NCBI GenBank assembly: GCA_022414725.1
Contig: CM039462.1
Location: 124,191,786-124,255,785 of the forward strand
DNA: 64,000 nucleotides
Direction of reading: 5' to 3'
Source: Microglena sp. YARC
Taxonomy: Eukaryota > Chlorophyta > Chlorophyceae > Chlamydomonadales > Chlamydomonadaceae
A program made the position numbers and the translations under genes. Below the pieces are notes generated by a model. It saw only the letters and a program-made list of their open reading frames with translations, did no database searches and was not told the DNA's origin. The first letter of the stretch is position 1. The number at the start of each line of letters is the position of its first letter. Positions 9,111 to 16,070 of this stretch are shown here, piece by piece.

Positions 9111-9195
9111 GTGTAGATGGCATCTAAAGACACTGAATTTTAGCTGATTTTAGCAAGGGTCCCACAAATTCTGTCTCCGACTGTAAAAAGAAAGA

Positions 9196-9603
9196 ATGTC
9201 GGCACTGTTCGCTGCCCTGGTCATCGGGACCGTTGCGGGAACGCTCATCGGCACGATCGGCGCCGGCGCCGGCGCGCTTCTGGTCCCGTCCCTCATGTTC
9301 TTCGCCGGCCAGTCCATGCAGGGCGCAGTCGGCGTGACGCTGGCGATGCAGACTATCCCGGTGGGGATCGGCGGGGCGTACTTGTACTACACACAGGGAC
9401 TCATCGACCTCTGGGTCGTTGCTGCCGTCGCCATCGGCATGCTCGCTGGAATCCTCGGCGGCGGGGCTCTGGCGACCTCGGGCGAGATCAGCCCGGTGAA
9501 GCTCGAGCTGCTCCTGGGCGTCGTCCTGGTCGTCCTCGGGGGCGTCACCATCGCCAAGACGCTCCTCGGCTACACCACTGTTCACCCTAAACGGAACAGC
9601 TAA
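9196..9603 (+). CDS. TauE/SafE-family membrane protein, half-length
   Basis: 135 residues, nearly all hydrophobic, with three to four membrane segments. The N-terminus reads GTLIGTIGAGAGALLVPSLM and then GAVGVTLAMQTIPVGIGGAY, the glycine-rich helix pair and AVG-T-L-A motif of the TauE/SafE (DUF81) permeases, which export sulfite, sulfonates or related anions. Full-length members have two such halves (about 240-270 residues), so this is one half; it may work as a dimer. Residues 75-120 (VVAAVAIGMLAGILGGGALA ... LLLGVVLVVLGG) form the second helix pair. The coding sequence is strikingly GC-rich with C/G third positions, unlike its AT-richer neighbours, which points to recent acquisition from a GC-rich donor. 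Confidence 0.75.
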   Translation: MSALFAALVIGTVAGTLIGTIGAGAGALLVPSLMFFAGQSMQGAVGVTLAMQTIPVGIGGAYLYYTQGLIDLWVVAAVAIGMLAGILGGGALATSGEISPVKLELLLGVVLVVLGGVTIAKTLLGYTTVHPKRNS

Positions 9604-9752
9604 TGTACGGATGTACGTGCACGAATTCACTACGCATCCCCAGAGCCCCGCCTCCGTCTCGTCTCTAAAAAAATGTATCAAAAAAAATAGTTTTTAGTAT
9701 CTAAATAACTGAGTATCTAACTAACTTACTGACTGACTAACTTACTGACTGA

Positions 9753-10742
9753 CTAAAGCTGGCTGAGGGTCAGGGAGCGAATCTCAATTGCAAGCTCGTC
9801 AAGCGTAGCTCGCTTGGTGGCGAGGTACGCCTCACGCTTGGCGGGAGTCTGTTTCATGCACGCTAGGTGCGCGCACTTGCCAGTGGTGAAGGTCCCACCA
9901 TTGGGGTTGCTTAAGAGCACCTGTTTTCTACCACACGGGTTGCCGTGAATGGTGACAGCAGTGCAGCCCAGGGTGGGGGAATACCCCACGATGGTAAATG
10001 CACCTATATTGGATCCAACAGGAAGCTCGTTCTTTAGAACGGACCCGCGACCAACAGGACCGGAGGCCAAGGAGGAGGACAGGGAGCACGTTGAGAACGA
10101 GCCAGCAGAAGAAGCAGAAGCAGCAGGAGCAGCAGCAGGAGCAGCAGCAGGAGCAGCAGCAGGAGCAGCAGCAGGAGTAGCAGCAGGAGCAGCAGCAGGA
10201 GCAGCAGCAGGAGCAGCAGCAGTAAACGTAAAAGCAGCAGCAGGAGCAGCAGCAGTAAACGTAAAAGCATGAGCAGAAGTAGAAGTAGCAGCAGCAGCAG
10301 CAGGAGTAGGAGCCACAGAGGGTGAACCATTGGCGCGGCGCCTTTTACCGCCACTGCTGGAACTCTCCGACATGCATTCGTCCTCTGGGAGGGCAAGCAA
10401 GGCGGAAGGAGCAGGAGCAGCAGAAGCAGCAGACTCAGCAGCGACGGCAGCGGCGGCAATAGGGAGAAGCATTGCCTGTAAAGGCTTTTTCTCCCCGGTG
10501 GGTTTCTCTTCGATAAACTTAGCGTGCGCAATTTTCATTGCGCAGACAGGGTCTACGAGGCACGCAGGAACGCAGGGAAATGAAATTATGTTGTTGCACA
10601 TGTCCTTCAATTGAGAGACTTGGAGTTGATTGTTGATCTTCGTTCGGTCCTTCACTTGGACAACTGTCAATATACCGGAATTATTCAAGAATGATGTGAA
10701 ATCGGTAGACATGTTTTTTGTAGACATGTTGTTGGTAGACAT
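9753..10742 (-). CDS. Ala/Pro-rich protein with C-terminal Cys/His motif
   Basis: 329 residues. The N-terminus repeats MSTNNM-STKNM-ST, followed by a folded-looking segment (SQLKDMCNNIISFPCVPACL). Residues about 90-235 are low-complexity Ala/Pro/Ser encoded by gca/gct runs (10100-10330). The last 85 residues form a separate domain with GCTAVTIHGNPCGRKQ and GKCAHLACMKQT, a C-x8-C ... C-x2-H-x2-C pattern of the kind giant viruses use in small zinc-binding modules (C-T-A-x-T-x-x-G-x-P-C). Possibly a nucleic-acid-binding or structural protein. The Ala tract length probably varies by slippage. Confidence 0.6.
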   Translation of the reverse strand: MSTNNMSTKNMSTDFTSFLNNSGILTVVQVKDRTKINNQLQVSQLKDMCNNIISFPCVPACLVDPVCAMKIAHAKFIEEKPTGEKKPLQAMLLPIAAAAVAAESAASAAPAPSALLALPEDECMSESSSSGGKRRRANGSPSVAPTPAAAAATSTSAHAFTFTAAAPAAAFTFTAAAPAAAPAAAPAATPAAAPAAAPAAAPAAAPAASASSAGSFSTCSLSSSLASGPVGRGSVLKNELPVGSNIGAFTIVGYSPTLGCTAVTIHGNPCGRKQVLLSNPNGGTFTTGKCAHLACMKQTPAKREAYLATKRATLDELAIEIRSLTLSQL

Positions 10743-10751
10743 GATATCAAG

Positions 10752-10752
<1 letters not shown>

Positions 10753-10795
<43 letters not shown>

Positions 10796-10806
10796 ATTGT
10801 TGTTGT
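10753..10806 (+). repeat. (GTT)n microsatellite
   Basis: About 17 trinucleotide units with one interruption. It lies between the divergent starts of the 9753 gene (minus) and the 10844 ORF (plus), so it could affect spacing of their promoters. Confidence 0.9.
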
Positions 10807-10843
10807 TTCAAAGGAAGGAAAAAGGCGTCAATTTTTTTTTAGC

Positions 10844-11398
10844 ATGGAAAATAATATAAAAGAAGAAGAGGAGAAGACATACAGAAGACAAAACAAGATG
10901 AAAAATACGATAAATACAAAGACATTGACCGTATCTTTACCTATTGGGTTTCACATGGGACTCGAAGAATGGATAGATTCGCAAACACAACACAGGGACG
11001 AGGCAATATACGCCCTGCTCGCACACGGTCTACACGCAGTGCGGACGATACCAACAACATCGAATGATTATGAGGGTCGTCGTTCAGGCAGAGACAGAGA
11101 CAGAGACAGAGACAGAGACAGAGACAGAGACAGAGACAGAGATGGTATGGTATGGTATGGTATGGTATGGTATGGTATGGTATGGTATGGTATGGTATGG
11201 TATGGTATGGTATGGTATGGTATGGTATGGTATGGTATGGTATGGTATGGTATGGTATGGTATGGTATGGTATGGTATGGTATGGTATGGTATGGTATGG
11301 TATGGTATGGTATGGTATGGTATGGTATGGTATGGTATGGTATGGTATGGTATGGTATGGTATGGTATGGTATGGTATGGTATGGTATGGTATGGTAA
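10844..11398 (+). CDS. Small hypothetical protein extended by microsatellites
   Basis: The ATG at 10844 gives about 80 ordinary residues (MENNIKEEEEKTYRRQNKMK ... GFHMGLEEWIDSQTQHRDEA) followed by RDRDRD from an AGACAG repeat and then MVWYG repeats from GGTAT. The first part has a charged, helix-prone sequence and IYALLAHGLHAVRTIP, and could be a real gene; the repeats follow without a stop and presumably replaced the original C-terminus. No family recognised. Confidence 0.4.
   Translation: MENNIKEEEEKTYRRQNKMKNTINTKTLTVSLPIGFHMGLEEWIDSQTQHRDEAIYALLAHGLHAVRTIPTTSNDYEGRRSGRDRDRDRDRDRDRDRDRDGMVWYGMVWYGMVWYGMVWYGMVWYGMVWYGMVWYGMVWYGMVWYGMVWYGMVWYGMVWYGMVWYGMVWYGMVWYGMVWYGMVW
11088..11142 (+). 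repeat. (AGACAG)n microsatellite
   Basis: About nine hexanucleotide units. It reads RDRDRD in the frame of the 10844 ORF and merges directly into the GGTAT array. Confidence 0.9.
11143..11397 (+). repeat. (GGTAT)n pentanucleotide satellite
   Basis: About 51 perfect copies over 255 bases. A 5-base unit has the same 15-base codon cycle in every frame and contains no stop on either strand, so the long ORFs here (MVWYG, TIPYH) are artefacts. Perfect conservation indicates recent expansion. Confidence 0.95.
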
Positions 11399-11599
11399 TA
11401 CTTGGGGGGTAGAGGGGGGGGGCACTAGCTAGTACGCCTAGGGGTAAGCCATTACCTCCATGATCCAAATGACATAAGTGAGGCGGCGCACATCCAGGCG
11501 AGCGCCTACAGAGGACCACTGCCTGCAGCCTTTGATAAGGATATCGGATCGTTGAGAGTGGTGTCAAGGTAGCCGCCACATATTGGGAATACGAGAAGC

Positions 11600-12839
11600 T
11601 CATTTCACGTCCCTCCCACCGCGCATGTACGCCCCCGGCACAAGGCATGCAAGCGTGTTGAAGGCAGGCATAAGGCTCCAGTTCATGTATCGCCGCACAG
11701 ACGTGTTGATCACATCTCCTGCAGATATGGCCTCAGCTGACTTAGCCACTGCCCTCATCCGCTGCTCCTCAGTTCCTGCGATGACTGGGCGGTGGTTAAG
11801 GTAGTTCTCCTGGATCAACAGGGGGACGATGTCGTCCACCATAGCTAGGTTCAGCCGATATTGAATGCTCATGCTTGAGCTGGCAGGCTCAAGCAACTTT
11901 CTTGCACACTTGAAAGGAGACAGGTCACTGTCCTTGTCGCATGCCTGGCTACCCTTAACGTCATCGTAGGACAGGGTGGTGCGACTAAGACGGACCATTT
12001 GCAGCTGTCCTAGGATAGAGCGATGGTCGCAATTGGCTCCCTTGGCCAGGGCCTCCATGGTGGCATCATTGACAGTCAGCCCCTCCTTGCAGCAGATCTC
12101 CATCATCCTTATCTTGACTTGATGTGGGGTGGGTGACCTGAAGTCAAGCTCCACACAGTAGTTCCGCAAGCTTTTCAACTTCTGGTTCCACTTGTCGTTA
12201 CAGATGCAGATAATGGGCACCTTTGAGGACTTGATCGTCTGGATCAGGTCTTGCACACCACCACGGTCACCACCAGACATTCCATCAACCTCATCCATGA
12301 TCAGCAGCTGCTTCTTCATCTTCCCATTAGCTCCCACCAACAGAGATCGATTGGTTGCCATCTCCTTGATCATGTTGGCCGACTTCCCTCCCATGCCAGC
12401 TGAGATCTTTGAATCCGACTTGTTACGGGTGTCACTGGCATTCATCTCCACAATCTCAAAGTTACACTCCTTGGCCAAGATATGGGGCGGCAGAGGTTTT
12501 GCCGATTCCCGGAGGACCACTGAGTAGCACCGCCTTCTTGGACAGGTCCTTAGGATTCTTCCGGCTGCCAGGAGGGGCCTGTGGTTGCTGGCCACGCAGA
12601 TTTACACCCTCCCAATTGCTGAGCCACATCCTGAGGGTTGCAATCAGCGTGTTGTTTCCCACCAGCTCTCTAGTGTTTGTTGGCTTGTACTTGTCCACCC
12701 ACAGTTGGTAGCCGGCATTACCTGAAGGAGCCTGGACACCAAATACTACTTTGTCATGATCGTTCAGGGAATTTCATTGCTCGGCAGTCATGCTTGACAG
12801 TTCGTACCTCAGTTGCTTCTCAAGTGCTTCAGTCTTCAT
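11600..12839 (-). pseudogene. RFC1: Replication factor C large subunit (RFC1-type), with two frameshifts
   Basis: Read from the ATG at 12837-12839, three frames succeed one another. A short N-terminus (MKTEALEKQLRYELSSM) ends in TGA near 12775. The next frame carries LWVDKYKPTNTRELVGN ... RMWLSNWEG and Walker A GPPGIGKTSAA, then shifts inside a GCCGCCCC run near 12495. The third frame has FEIVEMNASDTRNKSD, Walker B LLIMDEVDGMSGGDRGG and a sensor-1-like VPIICICND, ending at 11600. The WVDKYKP start, W-L-x-x-W and MDEVDGM-GDRGG mark the eukaryote-type large clamp-loader subunit, which with RFC2-5 loads PCNA; nucleocytoviruses carry homologues. Two one-base shifts make it non-functional unless they are sequencing errors. 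Confidence 0.8.
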
Positions 12840-12869
12840 TTATGCCTTATTTCGAAAGCTGCCGTGCGT

Positions 12870-13120
12870 GTGTGAAGATGAATGAATGGACTGACGGGGG
12901 GCTGCTAAAGCCGCAGTGGTATGCCATGGCGGATTTTGCAGCCCCCCGTTATAAAAACGAGTGTAAACAACGCAAAATCCATACATGGCGGCTTTCGCAT
13001 CCTCCTCGGTGTCCACACATGCCAAGGAGGCGGCTCCATGTACACGCAAACGGCGGAAAACTGTCGCATCCACACATCCATTCATGATGTGTAGGGTATA
13101 CCTGTCTGGAGGCCCGGGTC
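12870..13120. repeat. Dispersed repeat cluster (GGGGGGCTGC-AAAGCCGC, ACGAGTGTAAACAACGCAAA)
   Basis: 12872-12930 matches 3898-3945 and is inverted relative to 19330-19490. acgagtgtaaacaacgcaaa at 12956-12975 recurs inverted at about 18762-18785. cgcaaacggcggaaaactg at 13040 joins the 8879/31557 family. No gene is supported between 12840 and 13326. Confidence 0.55.
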
Positions 13121-13326
13121 AGCCAGTTGGCATCGCAGCTCGCTAGGTTTCCGCACAACCCGTGTATGCATTTCTACGGCGATGGCAACATCACCCCTCC
13201 TTGATATTAATTCAAGCAGAGCAGACAACCTACCCATACAAATACTGAACAACGCACACATGAAGTCCGCATTTCGAAAAAATATAATTATACGCAGGAA
13301 ACCCTAAACCCTAAACGGCGCTTCCC

Positions 13327-14013
13327 CTAGGGAAGCTCATTATTGAGCAAGTATATGATTTCGTACATCTCACTGGGAATCACGTGAATCACCTCGTTGA
13401 GTGCACTATTCAGATTCTGGGACAATTTGTCCATCCACCTGTGATCATCCTCGGTCATGCGCGCATCGCGCAAGGAGTTGGCCTTGTCGGGATGCAGACT
13501 CAGGATCATCATCTTCTGTTCATTCCTCGTCCAAACGCCTTTTACCCAGGTGTCAATGGCTTTGTTAGACAACCAGTACGTCCACCAGCTGGTGGACATG
13601 GTCGCCTGGGTAGGCCCGCCTGCGAGGAACGTTTCTAATATCCTGGTCCTCGCCATCATGCCGGCTACGTCTTCAAACGCGTGGGCCGGCTGATAGGCAG
13701 GCTCGGGCTCGTCGTCGGACATGGGCTCGGGCTCGGGCTCGGGCTCGGGCTGGGACTCGTAGTCAGAATCTGACATGGGATCGGGTTGGTCCTCGTAGTC
13801 AGAATCTGACATGGGCTCGGGTTGGTCCTCGTAGTCAGACTCTGACATAGGCTCGGGCTGGGTCGTGTTGTCGGACTCATCATCAGACGATACCAAGGAT
13901 ACAATGCACGGCTCATGTGCGTTCAGAATGCGGTTTAAGATTGGTGTCAAGAAGTCTCGAACAATGTCTTCGTCGTCCATTGATAGGTCGATGATGCACG
14001 GTTGTTCTGACAT
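13327..14013 (-). CDS. SIM-like acidic protein with J-domain-like C-terminus, copy 1
   Basis: 228 residues. Two motifs of SUMO-interaction type open it: CIIDLSMDDED (residues 6-16) and CIVSLVSSDDESD (36-48), i.e. a short hydrophobic core followed by acidic residues. Residues 52-105 are Pro/Glu/Ser/Asp repeats (PMSDSDYEDQPE). From 110 on, the domain is shared with the copy at 32672; it has STSWWTYWLSNKAIDTW and then QKMMILSLHPDKANSLR, with the H-P-D tripeptide at 174-176 in the helix-loop-helix setting of a DnaJ J-domain, followed by a helix (HRWMDKLSQNLNSALNEV). J-domains activate Hsp70. I infer a protein that recruits Hsp70 to SUMOylated targets; neither activity is proven. The two copies differ mostly in the acidic spacer. 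Confidence 0.65.
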   Translation of the reverse strand: MSEQPCIIDLSMDDEDIVRDFLTPILNRILNAHEPCIVSLVSSDDESDNTTQPEPMSESDYEDQPEPMSDSDYEDQPDPMSDSDYESQPEPEPEPEPMSDDEPEPAYQPAHAFEDVAGMMARTRILETFLAGGPTQATMSTSWWTYWLSNKAIDTWVKGVWTRNEQKMMILSLHPDKANSLRDARMTEDDHRWMDKLSQNLNSALNEVIHVIPSEMYEIIYLLNNELP

Positions 14014-14289
14014 GATTGAGTTGAGAAATGATAAATAGAGGCAAAGTGGAAGTATAATATGATATTACAGATCGAGCGAAACATTTCAATTTTTTTTCAC
14101 AAGCACTTCGAGGAGAAATACACGAAGGAACGCGCTTTCGATGATAACTACAATGACGGGCGCATTAATATCGCGCACCGCCAAGGGAACGCGGTGGCTT
14201 GCGCATCCTACTCGTCCATCCTCATCCACAACCTTAACCTTAGCGGAGAGGTCTTGTATTCAACAAGCGGCGGAGCCCCTTTCACATCT

Positions 14290-14425
14290 TCCCCAGCGGA
14301 GCGACCGGGGGCGACCGGAGGGAAGCCCCCACGGGAAGTCCGCGAGGAACCGAGCGGGTGGGCGACCGGAGGGAAGCCCCCACGGGAAGTCCGCGAGGAA
14401 CCGAGCGGGTGGGCGACCAGAGGGG
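14290..14425 (+). repeat. Tandem duplication (GGCGACCGGAGGGAAGCCCCC) in a GC-rich repeat
   Basis: Two and a half copies of a 52-base unit containing gggaagtccgcgaggaac. ORFs of either strand here are repetitive (GGKPPREVREEPSGW) and have no upstream gene-like part, so I treat 14059-14640 as repeat DNA. A related ggagcccccacaaaggagtc lies at about 31600. Confidence 0.6.
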
Positions 14426-14749
14426 AGCCTACAGTTCACATGCATGCAGCAGACAATACGATGTATGTATGTAAGCGTGTGAGAAGAATGGGGAGGGGGG
14501 GGGTCGCAAGACGGATTGAGAAGAGCACAGCCGCTCTGTCATGTGCGAATGATGGACAATGGGGCAGATTTGGGTGGTTCCTGTTTTGTCTTTACAACTG
14601 TTGCATCTGACAAGTAAACCGTTCAACCTTCATCCTGCTGCGTCCACAACAGTTTGCCAGTAGGCACTGCGCATGACCCATACTTGTCGTCCACCTTTAT
14701 CGTAATCAAATGTAGTATAATAATATTATTATTCATTGGTTCAACATTA

Positions 14750-14797
14750 CAGTTGTTCTCAAATAAAGTGGGACACCTTATAATCATCCAGACTGCC
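14750..14797 (+). repeat. Fanzor-element end, short copy
   Basis: Shares ttgttctcaaataaagtggg and ccttataatcatccagactg with the end of the Fanzor element at 15931, then diverges. It interrupts a minus-strand frame (ITIKVDDKYGSCAVPTGKLL) of unknown origin at 14625-14750. Confidence 0.7.
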
Positions 14798-14850
14798 ATA
14801 ATTTTGGGATATCCCCTGAAACCAACATGTCCTGCTGCGTATCGTACCAC

Positions 14851-15522
14851 TCAGCACATATAGTGTTCAGAGTGCCCTCCTGAGCTGGCACTTGCCTCTT
14901 GCATTAGCGTTGTAAATACATCCTTTATCGCAGCAGGGAGCCTAGTCGCCTTGTAATCTCCATCCAGTACAACCATAGTGACCTGGCATTTTGCGATCAC
15001 CATGTCCTTTTCCTCACCGTCGCCATTCGTCACAGACTTTAGAATGACCTCGTCCATGACAGCACGAGCGCCAGTGACTCGACTCACCCCGGATAACACT
15101 CTGAACCTGTCCTTAGATCTAAGCGGAGCCTTGTATGACAGCCTCATGTCAGTTATTGCTAGCCCTAGGTTTGCTCGTGCATAGGCATCGCAGTCAATAC
15201 CCAGTCGCTCCAACCCATCGTGTATAGCATGTTGGAAGTAGTTGGCATACACGGCATTGTTCACCACTCCAAATTGATCCAGCTCATAGTCTCTCACACC
15301 CATCTCTAAGCAGTACACTCCATCCACCCAGCCATCATAAGGACCGATTAGGGGATCTGGTAACTCCCCTCCCGACCGGTAACCGACACGCTCCCATTCT
15401 GTTGGGCACTGCATTGCGCCTTCTGATCCCAGTACAAGCGGATGGTGTTGTGTGGTGCTGCCGAAAGTGCGGGTGAGCGCGGGATGAGGGGGCATACCGG
15501 GGTCGTGGGGCGAATGTGGCAT
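14851..15522 (-). CDS. Hot-dog-fold acyl-ACP/acyl-CoA thioesterase (plant MKS2/ALT-like)
   Basis: 223 residues from ATG 15520-15522. Residues 74-105 read EMGVRDYELDQFGVVNNAVY then ANYFQHA, the D-x-x-G-x-V-N-N-A-x-Y signature of 4HBT-type thioesterases with probable catalytic Asp at 82. The middle (LSYKAPLRSKDRFRVLSGVS) and end (DGDYKATRLPAAIKDVF) follow the plastid methylketone-synthase-2/ALT group, which hydrolyse acyl-ACP to free fatty or keto acids. The adjacent minus frame just upstream begins MLHIARATCGSQALSRRATL (about 15581), basic and Ser/Ala-rich like a plastid transit peptide, so a frameshift near 15500 may have removed the targeting signal. An algal-host origin is likely. Confidence 0.75.
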   Translation of the reverse strand: MPHSPHDPGMPPHPALTRTFGSTTQHHPLVLGSEGAMQCPTEWERVGYRSGGELPDPLIGPYDGWVDGVYCLEMGVRDYELDQFGVVNNAVYANYFQHAIHDGLERLGIDCDAYARANLGLAITDMRLSYKAPLRSKDRFRVLSGVSRVTGARAVMDEVILKSVTNGDGEEKDMVIAKCQVTMVVLDGDYKATRLPAAIKDVFTTLMQEASASSGGHSEHYMC

Positions 15523-15730
15523 AGGGTGGCACGACGACTAAGAGCCTGGCTACCGCATGTTGCTCGTGCGATGTGCAACATGGAGAGGTGGTGCGAAGGT
15601 GTGGTGGGGTCTGTGGCCTTGGGGCGGGAATGGGCAGGGGGGATCACAATCTCTCACCAAACATTGGTGGGCATAACATTTATACTCGATTACAAAAAAG
15701 AGGTGCAAAACATATTTGGCAACAAACTGT

Positions 15731-15865
15731 ACAGTTGTTCTCAAATAAAGTGGGACACACCTTATAATCATCCAGACTGCAGATCGTTGCTTTTTGGCAA
15801 CGTTGGGGGGGCAGCAGGTTGAAGAGGTTCTCGAGGATATTCCGAGTCGCCTCTGTGGTAAACAG
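15731..15865 (+). repeat. Fanzor-element end, second copy with gene-terminus remnant
   Basis: Carries the full conserved end: tctcaaataaagtgggacac, then tccagactgcagatcgttgc, then gcagcaggttgaagaggttc. The following 15866-15930 encodes on the minus strand FRRLGLNCLPQRRLGIS, resembling the last residues of the Fanzor ORF next door. So a second element was deleted down to its terminus and lies in tandem with the intact end. Confidence 0.7.
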
Positions 15866-15930
15866 TTCAACCCCAAACGACGGAAAGCAAGTCCAGTGGC
15901 AAGGATAAAAACGTGGTTTTCGTTGGTAGT

Positions 15931-16070
15931 ACAGTTGTTCTCAAATAAAGTGGGACACCTTATAATCATCCAGACTGCAGATCGTTGCTTTTGGGCAACG
16001 TTGGGGGGTGCAGCAGGTTGAAGAGGTTCTCGAAGATATTCCAAGTAGCCTCTTTGGTAAACCGTTCAAC
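15931..16070 (+). promoter_or_regulatory. Conserved 3' end of the Fanzor element (candidate guide-RNA scaffold)
   Basis: About 130 bases shared with 15731-15865 and 26597-26718 and, in part, with 14750 and 53456. It holds a hairpin-capable gttgcttttgggcaac core. In TnpB/Fanzor systems the transposon end adjoining the nuclease gene's 3' end is transcribed into the guide (omega) RNA. Conservation of this block in copies lacking the gene fits that role, but it is inference. Confidence 0.5.

Noticed and set aside
9124..9681. 185-codon minus-strand ORF opposite the TauE-like gene
   Set aside because: Charged low-complexity shadow of a GC-rich transporter; the plus-strand frame has clear membrane helices and family motifs.
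11084..11648. ORFs made of MVWYG or TIPYH repeats
   Set aside because: A GGTAT array has no stop codon on either strand, so these are composition artefacts.
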